Below, one piece after another: positions 34,927-42,898 of a stretch of 64,000 nucleotides of DNA. Source of the stretch: Flavobacteriales bacterium (GTDB lineage Bacteria > Bacteroidota > Bacteroidia > Flavobacteriales_F > PHOS-HE28); assembly GCA_016788295.1 (NCBI GenBank), contig JAEUSY010000003.1:48566-112565 (forward strand). The letters are read 5' to 3'. Under the pieces are notes generated by a model. It did no database searches, had not been told where the DNA came from, and saw nothing but the letters and a program-made list of their open reading frames with translations. Numbering within the stretch: position 1 is the stretch's first letter; each line of letters opens with the position of its first letter. Position numbers and translations under genes: made by a program.

Positions 34927-35472
34927 ATGCGCTTTGTGAGCATCCTTTTGGGGAGTGTTCTGCTGCTTAACCCTCTCAATTCCCCAGCGCAGGATGATCG
35001 GCCGCAGAGTTGGTCCTCGGCTTATGCTGAAGTATTTGGTATTGCAGGTTGGTATTTGCTGAACTACGAATACAGGAACAACTGGTGGGCCATGCGGGTA
35101 GGAACTTCCGTCTGGAACGGCCAGGAAGGGTACGTTCTAGCATTACCGGTCAGCGCCATGGTGATCATAGACCCAGCATCAGCTCGGACACTGGAGTTCG
35201 GTGTTGGCTACGTGCCGTCATGGGGTGAACGCAGCTACGATCGCAACGGTTCTGGGCACGCCCCGGAGAACCTTGAACTGTACAGGTTCGATCATTGGCC
35301 AGCCTTTCAGTTCGGTTATCGTTCGCAACCAGGTCCTGGCCGGTTTCTTTTTCGTGCCAACCTGACCGTGCTGAACGTGTCTGATATACGGGAGCTGAGA
35401 GGCATTTATCCTTTACCGGATGTCCACCTTTGGTTCGGAGCGAGCATCGGATACACGATCGATAACGATTGA
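34927..35472 (+). CDS. exported beta-rich protein, possible small outer-membrane barrel
   Basis: 181 residues: signal peptide (FVSILLGSVLLLNPLNSPAQ) and then alternating aromatic-rich strands (WYLLNYEYRNNWWAMRVGTSVW, TLEFGVGYVPSWGERSY, FRANLTVLNVS) ending with LWFGASIGYTIDND. This periodic pattern with an aromatic near-terminal strand is consistent with an eight-strand outer-membrane barrel. No family was named. It lies 39 bp after protein F and is lower in GC than its neighbours by eye, with more A/T-rich codons. Confidence 0.6.
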   Translation: MRFVSILLGSVLLLNPLNSPAQDDRPQSWSSAYAEVFGIAGWYLLNYEYRNNWWAMRVGTSVWNGQEGYVLALPVSAMVIIDPASARTLEFGVGYVPSWGERSYDRNGSGHAPENLELYRFDHWPAFQFGYRSQPGPGRFLFRANLTVLNVSDIRELRGIYPLPDVHLWFGASIGYTIDND

Positions 35473-35523
35473 ACATTCGTATCGAATACCGTTGAGGACC
35501 TTGCAGAAACCATCGCTCTGGCC

Positions 35524-36123
35524 ATGAAAAACGCCAGCAAACCCACCAAGCTCGACAGACTAGAGCGCGTTGAAGTGACGAGCCGAGCGCAACTACGCAC
35601 GTGGCTGGCCAAGCATCATAGCCGCACCGAAGGCATCTGGTTGGTGCATTGGAAGAAGGCCACGCCGGCGAAGTACATCGGCTACGACGCCATTGTTGAG
35701 GAGGCGCTCTGCCAGGGCTGGATCGACAGTCTGCCGCGCAAGCTGGACGAGCTACGCACCATGATCTACCTGAGCCCGCGTAAGCCGAAGAGCGTGTGGA
35801 GCAAGGTGAACAAGGAGCGCGTGGAACGGCTGATGGCTGCGGGCTTGATACGGCCTGCAGGGCTGGCGGCCATTGAACGGGCCAAGGCCAATGGTTCGTG
35901 GACCGCGATCGATGCTGTAGAGGCCATGGTCATGCCGGACGACCTCGCCAAGGCGTTGGCAGCAGTACCTGCGGCGCAGCGCCACTTCGACGCCTTTCCG
36001 CAGAGCGTGCGCAAGGCCGTTCTACAGCGTTTGGCCGGTGTGCGCACCGCTGCCACCCGCAGCAAGCGCATCGCCGAGACCGTTCGCCTCGCTGCGCAGA
36101 ACCAGCGTCCTGGAGCCTCCTGA
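35524..36123 (+). CDS. YdeI/OmpD-associated family protein
   Basis: 199 residues. The N-terminal domain has SRAQLRTWLAKHHSRTEGIWLVHWKK, followed by YDAIVEEALCQGWIDSLPRKLDE and YLSPRKPKSVWSKVNKERVERL, the characteristic YdeI/OmpD-associated signature. The C-terminal part (helices with FDAFPQSVRKAVLQRLAG) matches the domain often found in these proteins. Cytosolic, since no signal is seen. The family is linked to bacteriocin or stress protection in some Bacteroidota, but the biochemical role is unsettled. The TIGR02757 gene starts two bases after the stop. Confidence 0.87.
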   Translation: MKNASKPTKLDRLERVEVTSRAQLRTWLAKHHSRTEGIWLVHWKKATPAKYIGYDAIVEEALCQGWIDSLPRKLDELRTMIYLSPRKPKSVWSKVNKERVERLMAAGLIRPAGLAAIERAKANGSWTAIDAVEAMVMPDDLAKALAAVPAAQRHFDAFPQSVRKAVLQRLAGVRTAATRSKRIAETVRLAAQNQRPGAS

Positions 36124-36125
36124 CC

Positions 36126-36911
36126 GTGCGTATCCACGAGCTCAAATCCTTGTTGGACGCAGCGTACGAACGCCATGCGCGGCCTGACTTCAGTGCGGAC
36201 GACCCGATCCAGGTACCACGTTCGTTCAGTGCCCGTGCCGATGCGGAGGTGATCGGCTTCCTTACGGCCACCATCGCATGGGGGCAACGCAAAACCATCA
36301 TCACCAACGCGTGGAAGCTGGTGCAGTTGATGGATGAAGCACCGCACGACTTCGTGATGAACGCCTCCCCGACCGAACTGCGGCGACTGGAAGGATTCGT
36401 ACACCGCACCTTCAACAGTGACGATCTGCTTCACTTCGTGAAGGGCCTGCGCCATGTGTACGTGACCTTCGGCGGACTGGAGGACGCCTTTCTGGAAGAT
36501 GGTCACACAGGACCGATGGACCAGGCCATCCATCGCTTCAAGCAACGCTTCTTCGAGCCTAGACACCAGCAGCGCACCCAGAAGCATGTGGCGGACCCAG
36601 CCAAAGGCAGCAACGCCAAACGCATCAATATGTACCTGCGGTGGATGGTGCGCCCCAACGACCGCGGCGTGGACCTGGGGCTATGGAAGCGCATCAAACC
36701 TGCCGACCTTATGGTGCCGCTGGACGTGCACACCGGTCGCGTAGGCCGCGAACTGGGCCTGCTCCGCCGCACCCAGGACGACTGGAAGGCCGTGGAGGAA
36801 TTGACCGCGACACTTCGGCGATTCGACCCTGTGGACCCGGTGAAGTACGACATCGCGTTGTTCGGGATGGGGGTTGAGGCGGGCAAGCGGAACCCGGCCG
36901 GTCGGACATAA
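36126..36911 (+). CDS. TIGR02757 (DUF2400) family protein
   Basis: 261 residues, matching the TIGR02757 family of Bacteroidota and others. Visible landmarks are IHELKSLLDAAYERH at the N-terminus, FLTATIAWGQRKTIITNAWKLVQLMDEAP, FVHRTFNSDDLLHFVKGL, the RINMYLRWMVRPNDRGVDLGLWKRI segment, and [16 protein letters not shown]. It has a helix-hairpin-helix-like flavour, reminiscent of DNA glycosylases, but no proven function. A GTG start at 36126 is chosen since no in-frame ATG precedes the conserved N-terminus and the previous gene stops at 36123. Confidence 0.85.
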   Translation: MRIHELKSLLDAAYERHARPDFSADDPIQVPRSFSARADAEVIGFLTATIAWGQRKTIITNAWKLVQLMDEAPHDFVMNASPTELRRLEGFVHRTFNSDDLLHFVKGLRHVYVTFGGLEDAFLEDGHTGPMDQAIHRFKQRFFEPRHQQRTQKHVADPAKGSNAKRINMYLRWMVRPNDRGVDLGLWKRIKPADLMVPLDVHTGRVGRELGLLRRTQDDWKAVEELTATLRRFDPVDPVKYDIALFGMGVEAGKRNPAGRT

Positions 36912-36920
36912 GCCCCCTGC

Positions 36921-36928
36921 TATCTTCG
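36921..36928 (+). promoter_or_regulatory. -7-like promoter box of the BatA-domain gene
   Basis: TATCTTCG, one base from TAnnTTTG, 6 bases upstream of the ATG at 36935. The close spacing implies a very short or nearly leaderless transcript. Confidence 0.4.
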
Positions 36929-36934
36929 CACCCG

Positions 36935-38974
36935 ATGTCCTTCCTACACCCGGCATTCCTGTGGGCGCTCGCAGCCCTGGCGATCCCGGTGCTCATTCAC
37001 CTCTTCCAGCTGCGCCGCTTCAAGCGGATCGATTTCACCAACGTGCGCCTGCTCGCGGAGGTGTCGCAGCAAACGCGTGCCCGCAAGAAAGTGCAGCACT
37101 GGCTGGTGCTGCTGGCCCGCATGCTGGCCCTGGCCTGCTTGGTACTGGCCTTTGCGCAGCCCTACCTGCCACAGGCCGACAGCGCCGTGCGCGCCGGACA
37201 ACGGGCGGTATCGCTCTACATCGATGACAGCTACAGCCTCGATGGCACGAACCCCGAAGGCCGCCTGCTGGATCAGGCCCGCAAGGGAGCGCAGGACGCC
37301 GTGATGGCCTACAGCGCCACCGACCGTTTCCAACTATTGACCGGCCGTTTCGAGGGCAGGCAACAAATGTTGTTGGGCCGCGATCAAGCACTGGAGGCCG
37401 CAGCACAGGTGAACGTGGGGCCGTACACACGCCCTCTCTCAAAAGTGCTGGTGCGCCAACGCGAAGCCCTGGCCGCGAGCGATGCGCCCGTGAAGCGCGC
37501 CATCCTCTTCACCGACCTGCAGCGCAGCATCACCGACGTTGACACCTGGACCAATGACACCCTGGTGCCCACGCTGATCGTGCCCTTGGAACCTTCCAGT
37601 GCGGACAACCTGAGCCTCGATTCCGCCTGGTTCGAGAGCCCGGTGCGCCGCGCCTACCAGAAAGAAGCCCTGCATGTGCGCATCCGTAACCACGGCCAGC
37701 AGGAACTGGTGAACGTGCCCTTTCGCGTGGCCATTGATGGGAAACAGCGCGCGCTCGCCACCTTCAGCGTGGCAGGTGGTGCGGTGGTGGATACCGTGCT
37801 CCGCTTCGCCGGAGAGCGACCCGGCAGGCACTGGGGCGAAGTATCGCTGAACGACCGACCCGTGACCTTCGATGACCGTTTGTACTTCGGGTTCACAGTG
37901 ACCGAACACCTGCGCGTACTGCTGGTGAGCGGGAACGATGCCACCACCGACCGGGCCATTGCCGCCGTGTTCAGCGGGGACAGCCTGCATCGCTTCGCGC
38001 AGCAGAGCGCCCAAATGCTGGACCTTTCCGCCCTGGCCACGCAGGACCTGGTGGTGCTGAACGCACTGCCCACCCTCGCCAGCGGCACGTTGGATGCCTT
38101 GGACACCTTCGTGAAAGCGGGCGGCAGTCTGGCCATCTTCCCGCCCACCAAGGCCGATGTGAGCGCTTACGCACCGCTCTTCCAGCGCTTCGGTGGCACT
38201 GCGGCCATCCGCCAGGACACGGCCCGCATGAAGGTTGACCGCATCGATCTGGACCTGCCCTTCTACCGCGATGTGTTCCTGACCATGCCGCGCAACGTGG
38301 ACCTGCCTTGGAGCCGCGAGCGCTGGAACATGGTACCCAAGGCAGGCAGCGATATACTGCTCCGTCTTCAGGATGGTTCGCCCTACCTGGCGCGCACACA
38401 GGCCGAACGTGGCTCGGTGTACCTCTGTGCCACGCCGCTCGCAGCTTCAGCAGGCAACCTCACCCAGCACGCCCTCTTCGCCACATCGCTGCTGCGTATG
38501 GCAGAACTGAGCCGACCCATGGGGCCGCTTTACCACGCGATCGGCGCCGAGGCCATGATCCCGATCGACGGCTTGGAACTGACCGGTGAGACCCCGCCCC
38601 ACCTGCGCGGTCCGGAGGGCATGGACCTGGTACCCGAATTGCGGCGGACACCGGCCGGTGCCCAGTTGGTGCTGCACGACCTGGACATCCCCGCAGGTGC
38701 CTATGCCCTTACGGCCGGTGCGGACACCCTGCTGATGTTGGGACTCAATACGCCGCGCAGCGAGAGCGACCTCACCTGCCTGACCCCGGCCGCCCTGAAA
38801 GAACAACTGGAGCAACGCGGCCTCGGTTCCTTCACCGTGCTGGAGGATGGGGCCCGCGATCTTTCGCTACGTTTGAACGAACTGGACCAGGGACGAAAGC
38901 TGTGGAAGTGGTTCATCCTGCTGGCACTGCTGTTCCTGGCCACCGAGGTCTTCCTGATCCGACACCTGCGATGA
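36935..38974 (+). CDS. BatA/aerotolerance-type membrane protein
   Basis: 679 residues. The N-terminal BatA domain has FLHPAFLWALAALAIPVLIHLFQLRRFKRIDFTNVRLL and a second helix (LVLLARMLALACLVLAFAQPYL). The next region has a VWA-like start (AVSLYIDDSYSL) and then a glutamine-amidotransferase-like part (LRVLLVSGN, VVLNALPTL). It ends with a membrane helix (WFILLALLFLATEVFLIRHL). Members sit in the inner membrane with a large periplasmic portion; the family name comes from Bacteroides aerotolerance genes, and its role is unclear. The stop overlaps the ATG of the dihydroorotase-like gene by ATGA, indicating coupling of the two genes. Confidence 0.85.
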   Translation: MSFLHPAFLWALAALAIPVLIHLFQLRRFKRIDFTNVRLLAEVSQQTRARKKVQHWLVLLARMLALACLVLAFAQPYLPQADSAVRAGQRAVSLYIDDSYSLDGTNPEGRLLDQARKGAQDAVMAYSATDRFQLLTGRFEGRQQMLLGRDQALEAAAQVNVGPYTRPLSKVLVRQREALAASDAPVKRAILFTDLQRSITDVDTWTNDTLVPTLIVPLEPSSADNLSLDSAWFESPVRRAYQKEALHVRIRNHGQQELVNVPFRVAIDGKQRALATFSVAGGAVVDTVLRFAGERPGRHWGEVSLNDRPVTFDDRLYFGFTVTEHLRVLLVSGNDATTDRAIAAVFSGDSLHRFAQQSAQMLDLSALATQDLVVLNALPTLASGTLDALDTFVKAGGSLAIFPPTKADVSAYAPLFQRFGGTAAIRQDTARMKVDRIDLDLPFYRDVFLTMPRNVDLPWSRERWNMVPKAGSDILLRLQDGSPYLARTQAERGSVYLCATPLAASAGNLTQHALFATSLLRMAELSRPMGPLYHAIGAEAMIPIDGLELTGETPPHLRGPEGMDLVPELRRTPAGAQLVLHDLDIPAGAYALTAGADTLLMLGLNTPRSESDLTCLTPAALKEQLEQRGLGSFTVLEDGARDLSLRLNELDQGRKLWKWFILLALLFLATEVFLIRHLR

Positions 38975-40275
38975 ACGACCTGATCCTGCGTCAAGTGAAG
39001 GTGACCGACCCGGGAGGGCCGCACCACGACAGTGTAGTGGACCTGTTGATCCGCGATGGTCGCATTGTGAAAGTGGGCCAGCGCATTCCCAAGGGCGAGG
39101 CCACCGAAGTACGCCATGCCGGCATGCACGCCAGCCCCGGTTGGATCGACCTGCGTGCGCACTTCCGCGACCCGGGCCAGGAATGGAAACAGGGCATCGC
39201 GAATGGATTGGACGCTGCGGCCGCTGGCGGTTTCACGGCGGTGTGCATACTGCCCAGCACCGACCCGCCCTTGGACGGCCGTGCCGAGGTGGAATACCTG
39301 CTGCGCCGTGCCCAAGGCCATGCCGTGCGCGCACTGCCCATTGGGGCCGTCACCAAGGAACTGAAAGGCCAACAACTGGCCGAGCTGCACGACCTGCGCC
39401 AGGCCGGTGCCGTGGCCTACAGCGACGACCAGCACACCATCCGCAACACGCGTTTGATGCTGTTGGCCCTGCAATATGTGCGCGGCCTCCCCGGCACCGG
39501 CGCACCCGTTATGGTGTTCCCCAAGGACCCCGACCTGAGCGCCAAGGGCATGATGCACGAAGGCCCCATGAGCACCCGCCTGGGCCTGCGCGGTATTCCC
39601 CCGATGGCCGAGACCATCCAGTTGGCGCGCGACATCGCATTGCTCGACTACACCGGTGGGCACCTGCATGCGGCCACCATCTCCACCGCTGGCAGTGTTG
39701 AACTGATCCGCCAGGCCAAGGCCCGCAAGCTGCGCGTTACCGCATCCGTGGCCGCCCATAACCTGCTGCTGGATGACGGCTGCCTGCGCGGCTTCGAGAC
39801 CTGTTACAAGGTGATGCCGCCCCTGCGCGACAGCCATCACATTGATGCCTTGCGCGAAGGCGTGAAGGACGGCACCATAGACGCCATTGTGAGCGACCAC
39901 CGACCCGAGGACCGCGAGAACAAGGTGCTCGAGTTCGGCCCGGCCGCGTTCGGCATTATCGGCCTGGAGACCAGCTTCGCCGTGGCCAACACCGCCCTGA
40001 AAGGTCACATGAGCCTGCGCCGCATCATCGAGCGCTACACCCACGGACCGCGCTCGGTGCTCGGTCTGCCGGTGCTGCACATCGCCGAAGGTGCCGAGGC
40101 GGACATCACGCTCTTCGACCCCGAACTGAACTGGACCTGTGAAGTGGCCGATCTGGTGAGTCGTTCGCACAACACACCCTTCTTGGGGCAACGCCTTGCG
40201 GGTCGTCCCATGGGCATTGTGTCACAAGGGCAATGGGTGCCCGGCCGTGCGTTGCGCGAAGCAGCCGTGGCCTGA
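38971..40275 (+). CDS. pyrC: dihydroorotase-like amidohydrolase lacking metal ligands
   Basis: 434 residues aligning with type I dihydroorotases of pyrimidine synthesis. The canonical metal motif DxHxH reads DLRAH (Asp60, Arg62, His64), so one histidine ligand is replaced. The HxxHxST metal motif reads HLHAATIST (Thr236 in place of a His). The downstream SDHRPEDRENK segment keeps Asp309 and His310, and GLET is kept. A degenerate form of this kind is common in Flavobacteriales and may be an accessory or structural subunit of the pathway rather than the active enzyme. The start overlaps the BatA-type gene (ATGA). The symbol is used for homology only. Confidence 0.8.
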   Translation: MNDLILRQVKVTDPGGPHHDSVVDLLIRDGRIVKVGQRIPKGEATEVRHAGMHASPGWIDLRAHFRDPGQEWKQGIANGLDAAAAGGFTAVCILPSTDPPLDGRAEVEYLLRRAQGHAVRALPIGAVTKELKGQQLAELHDLRQAGAVAYSDDQHTIRNTRLMLLALQYVRGLPGTGAPVMVFPKDPDLSAKGMMHEGPMSTRLGLRGIPPMAETIQLARDIALLDYTGGHLHAATISTAGSVELIRQAKARKLRVTASVAAHNLLLDDGCLRGFETCYKVMPPLRDSHHIDALREGVKDGTIDAIVSDHRPEDRENKVLEFGPAAFGIIGLETSFAVANTALKGHMSLRRIIERYTHGPRSVLGLPVLHIAEGAEADITLFDPELNWTCEVADLVSRSHNTPFLGQRLAGRPMGIVSQGQWVPGRALREAAVA

Positions 40276-40282
40276 AGAAGGG

Positions 40283-40843
40283 TCAGTTGGCCTGGGCAGC
40301 GTCCACCTTATCCTTTTGCATCTGCTCGAAGCGCTGGATCAGTTCCTCGTCGGTGTACTGGAGGTTCTCGATCATGGCCTTGGCATCCTTGGCAAAGGGG
40401 TGGTCCGGGTAGCGGTTGATCACCTCTTGGTAAGCCCGTGCAGCCTCGCCTTTGCGGTCCTGGTCACTGTCAATGGTGAAGGCTTTCAGGTAGAACACAT
40501 CGGGCAGGCGGTACCAGCTGGGGTAATCGGTGATGATGCGGTCGTAGAGGAAGATGCTCTGTGCCGGATCACGCATCGACTTTGATAGACCGGCCGCACG
40601 GAACAGGTACTCCGGAGCCATGCTGTCCAGCGGATGTGTTGCAGCAAAGGCCTTGTAAACGTCCAGCAGGGTCTGGGCCCGGCGCTGATCGTAGCTGGTG
40701 GCGTTGAAGAGCGAATCCTCCATGGCCTTGATCCGCCCAGCGAGCTCAGCGCTGGGTGATGTGGCCTTCTCACCTCCTCCGCAGGCGGCCAACAGGGCCA
40801 CCACAAGTACGAACAGGACCGTTTGTTTCATGGCGTTCATCAT
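40283..40843 (-). CDS. TPR-type lipoprotein
   Basis: 186 residues. The signal peptide with lipobox (VALLAACGGG) marks it as a lipoprotein. Helical repeats follow: TLLDVYKAFAATHPLDSMAPEYLFRAAGLSKSM, AQSIFLYDRIITDYPSWYRLPDVFYLKAF, and AARAYQEVINRYPDHPFAKDAKAMIENL. The last resembles the BamD or YbgF type of tetratricopeptide repeat. Probably an envelope scaffold. A start at 40831 would be a more conventional signal peptide. The ATG at 40843 overlaps the def stop by ATGA, so translation is linked to def. Confidence 0.8.
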   Translation of the reverse strand: MMNAMKQTVLFVLVVALLAACGGGEKATSPSAELAGRIKAMEDSLFNATSYDQRRAQTLLDVYKAFAATHPLDSMAPEYLFRAAGLSKSMRDPAQSIFLYDRIITDYPSWYRLPDVFYLKAFTIDSDQDRKGEAARAYQEVINRYPDHPFAKDAKAMIENLQYTDEELIQRFEQMQKDKVDAAQAN

Positions 40844-41421
40844 TTCAGCACGGGGAATCGCATCTTGTACCGGGCATCGGTGCGCCCTTTGGAGATATCG
40901 CGCAACCGGCCTTGCAGCATGCGTTTGCGCAGCGGGTTCAAGTGATCGGTGAAGAGCACTCCGTCCAGGTGATCATGCTCATGCTGGATCACACGGGCCG
41001 CGAACCCATCGAACTCCTCCTCGAACTCGTTGAAATGCTCATCCTGGTATTGCAGCACGATCCGTTCGGCGCGATACACTTCCTCCCGTATGCCGGGAAT
41101 GCTGAGGCAGCCTTCCTCGAAGCCCCACTCCTCGCCCTCTTCCTCCACGATGTAGGGGTTGATGAAGACCTTCTTGAAGTCCTTCAGATGCGCCTCATCA
41201 GTGGGTTGGCCGTCCTCATCCTCGGCAAAGGGTGAAGCGTCCACAATGAACATGCGGATGCTCTGCCCGATCTGCGGGGCGGCCAGACCTACGCCACTGG
41301 CGGCGTACATGGTCTCGAACATGTCGGCAATGAGCTTATCCAGGCCAGGATGGCCGGGCTCGATGTCCTGTGCCACTTTCTTGAGCACTGGGTCGCCGTA
41401 AGCGCGAATGGGAAGGATCAT
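40840..41421 (-). CDS. def: peptide deformylase
   Basis: 193 residues. Removes the formyl group from the first Met of nascent proteins. All three motifs are present: GVGLAAPQIG, EEGCLSIPG with the metal-binding Cys, and QHEHDHLDG with both metal histidines and the catalytic Glu. There is an acidic insert (SPFAEDEDGQPTDEAHLKD) typical of the Bacteroidota form. The start matches the family's MILPIRAYGDPVL. It follows ruvX on the minus strand with a 54-bp gap and overlaps the next gene, a TPR lipoprotein. Confidence 0.97.
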   Translation of the reverse strand: MILPIRAYGDPVLKKVAQDIEPGHPGLDKLIADMFETMYAASGVGLAAPQIGQSIRMFIVDASPFAEDEDGQPTDEAHLKDFKKVFINPYIVEEEGEEWGFEEGCLSIPGIREEVYRAERIVLQYQDEHFNEFEEEFDGFAARVIQHEHDHLDGVLFTDHLNPLRKRMLQGRLRDISKGRTDARYKMRFPVLK

Positions 41422-41475
41422 GGGAAAAAGTGCGGCAAATGTACAGCGCCGCCTTCGGGCCGATAGCCGTGCCGC

Positions 41476-41889
41476 CTAGCCCTTCTGCTCCATCCAGCCT
41501 TGCAGGATGATGGTGGCGCTGATGCGGTCCAAGGCCCCTTTGTCTCGCCGGGCCATGCGGCCTTTGCCGCTGTTCATCATCACCTGCTGCGCCATGCGGC
41601 TGGTGAAACGCTCGTCCACGGTCTCCACCCATTGCCCGGGGAAGGCCTTCTTCAGGTGCCCGATGAACTCCAGCACATGGGGTGTGGCATCGGTGGGCTT
41701 GCCGTCCAGGTGCATGGGCAGGCCCACTACGAACCCGTCCACGGCCTCTTTGGCCACGTAAGCTTTCAGGTAGGCGAAGAGCTCGGCGGTGGGCACCGTG
41801 TCCAGTGCGGTGGCGATGATCCGCAGCGGATCGGTAACGGCCAATCCGGTGCGCTTGAGGCCGTGGTCGATGGCAAGAACGCGGGGCAT
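41476..41889 (-). CDS. ruvX: RuvX/YqgF-family Holliday junction resolvase-like nuclease
   Basis: 137 residues of RNase H-like fold. VLAIDHGLKRTGLAVTD holds the first acidic residue of the family's DxGxKRxGxAVSD motif, FVVGLPMHLDGKPTD is the second, and VETVDERFTSRMAQ has the third acid. The C-terminal LDRISATIILQGWME matches the DxxAAxxILQ segment of YqgF. E. coli YqgF acts in pre-16S rRNA 5' end maturation. The frame extends upstream over the divergent dapD, but the ATG at 41889 fits family length. It shares a 42-bp divergent region with dapD. Confidence 0.93.
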   Translation of the reverse strand: MPRVLAIDHGLKRTGLAVTDPLRIIATALDTVPTAELFAYLKAYVAKEAVDGFVVGLPMHLDGKPTDATPHVLEFIGHLKKAFPGQWVETVDERFTSRMAQQVMMNSGKGRMARRDKGALDRISATIILQGWMEQKG

Positions 41890-41914
41890 GGGGCGAAGGT
41901 CGGTCAACGCGGCC

Positions 41915-41922
41915 CATCTTTG
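41915..41922 (+). promoter_or_regulatory. -7-like promoter box of dapD
   Basis: CATCTTTG, one mismatch to TAnnTTTG, 9 bases before the dapD ATG, in the 42-bp divergent gap to ruvX. Confidence 0.4.
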
Positions 41923-41931
41923 CGCACCGCC

Positions 41932-42801
41932 ATGGCCGAACGCATTGGCGGCACACCTATGCACGAACTGATCGAAAAGGCCTGGGCCGACCGTTCCATG
42001 CTCCGCTATCCGGAGGTGGTGGACGCTGTGGAGAACGTGATCGCCAAACTGGACAAGGGCGAGATCCGCGTGGCCCAACCCGTTGTCGATGCGAACGCGA
42101 CTCCGGGTCAAGCCCGGAGTGACAATGCATGGACAGTGAACGAATGGGTGAAGAAGGCCGTGCTGATGTACTTCCCCATCAAGCAGATGCACACCTTCGA
42201 GGTGGGCCCGCTGGAGTTCCATGACAAGATCCCGCTGAAGAAGCACTATGCCTCGCTGGGCGTCCGCGTGGTGCCGCATGCCATCGCACGCCACGGCAGC
42301 TTCCTCGCCCCCGGCGTGATCCTGATGCCCAGCTACGTGAACATCGGCGCCTACGTGGACAGCGACACCATGGTGGACACCTGGGCCACGGTGGGCAGTT
42401 GCGCGCAGATCGGCAAGGGCGTGCACCTGAGCGGCGGCGTGGGCATCGGCGGCGTGCTCGAACCCGTGCAGGCCTCGCCCGTGATCATCGAGGACGGCTG
42501 CTTCATCGGCTCGCGCGCCATCGTGGTGGAGGGTGTGCGGGTGGGTAAGGAGGCCGTACTCGGCGCCAACGTTGTGCTGACCGCCAGTACCCGCATCATC
42601 GATGTCACAGGACCCGAACCAGTAGAGATGAAGGGCTACGTGCCGCCACGCTCCGTGGTGATCCCAGGCACCGTACCGAAACAATTCCCCGCCGGTGAGT
42701 ACGGTGTGCCCTGCGCGCTCATCATCGGTCAGCGCAAGGAGAGCACAGACAAGAAGACCAGCCTCAACGACGCGCTGCGCGAGCACAACGTGGCGGTGTA
42801 G
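41932..42801 (+). CDS. dapD: tetrahydrodipicolinate N-succinyltransferase with an in-frame palindromic insert
   Basis: 289-residue DapD, which succinylates tetrahydrodipicolinate in the lysine/diaminopimelate pathway. The left-handed beta-helix region has LAPGVILMPSYVNIGAYVDSD, the catalytic region has GGVGIGGVLEPVQASPVIIEDG, and the C-terminal part is GTVPKQFPAGEYGVPCALIIGQR. Homologues read RVAxxxxGxWxVNEW between the N-terminal domain and the helix; here VVDANATPGQARSDNAWTVNEW contains about 13 extra residues (about 53-65). Those codons span the 21-bp palindrome at 42100-42120. The rest of the sequence is intact, so the protein is likely functional. It is divergent from ruvX with a -7-like box 9 bases before the ATG. 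Confidence 0.93.
   Translation: MAERIGGTPMHELIEKAWADRSMLRYPEVVDAVENVIAKLDKGEIRVAQPVVDANATPGQARSDNAWTVNEWVKKAVLMYFPIKQMHTFEVGPLEFHDKIPLKKHYASLGVRVVPHAIARHGSFLAPGVILMPSYVNIGAYVDSDTMVDTWATVGSCAQIGKGVHLSGGVGIGGVLEPVQASPVIIEDGCFIGSRAIVVEGVRVGKEAVLGANVVLTASTRIIDVTGPEPVEMKGYVPPRSVVIPGTVPKQFPAGEYGVPCALIIGQRKESTDKKTSLNDALREHNVAV
42100..42120. repeat. palindromic element inside dapD
   Basis: ACTCCGGG (42100-42107) and CCCGGAGT (42113-42120) are perfect reverse complements around the loop TCAAG. Followed by GACAAT, the reverse complement is the widespread bacterial intergenic palindrome GTCACTCCGGGCTTGACC and onward. Here it is translated as TPGQARS within DapD. I know that motif from general knowledge of proteobacterial repeats. 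No second copy was seen in the window. Confidence 0.8.
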
Positions 42802-42898
42802 CGGACCAGGTCTCAGAAGGGGCGGTTGATAACTCGTTCAGGTCAAGGCGGGGCACTTGATCGCTTTCGGTAGTTTCAACCTACCGAAAACCGACCCC

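Noticed and set aside
41476..42786. 436-codon frame covering ruvX and opposite dapD
   Set aside because: Only the last 137 residues match a family (RuvX); the upstream part is the shadow of dapD.
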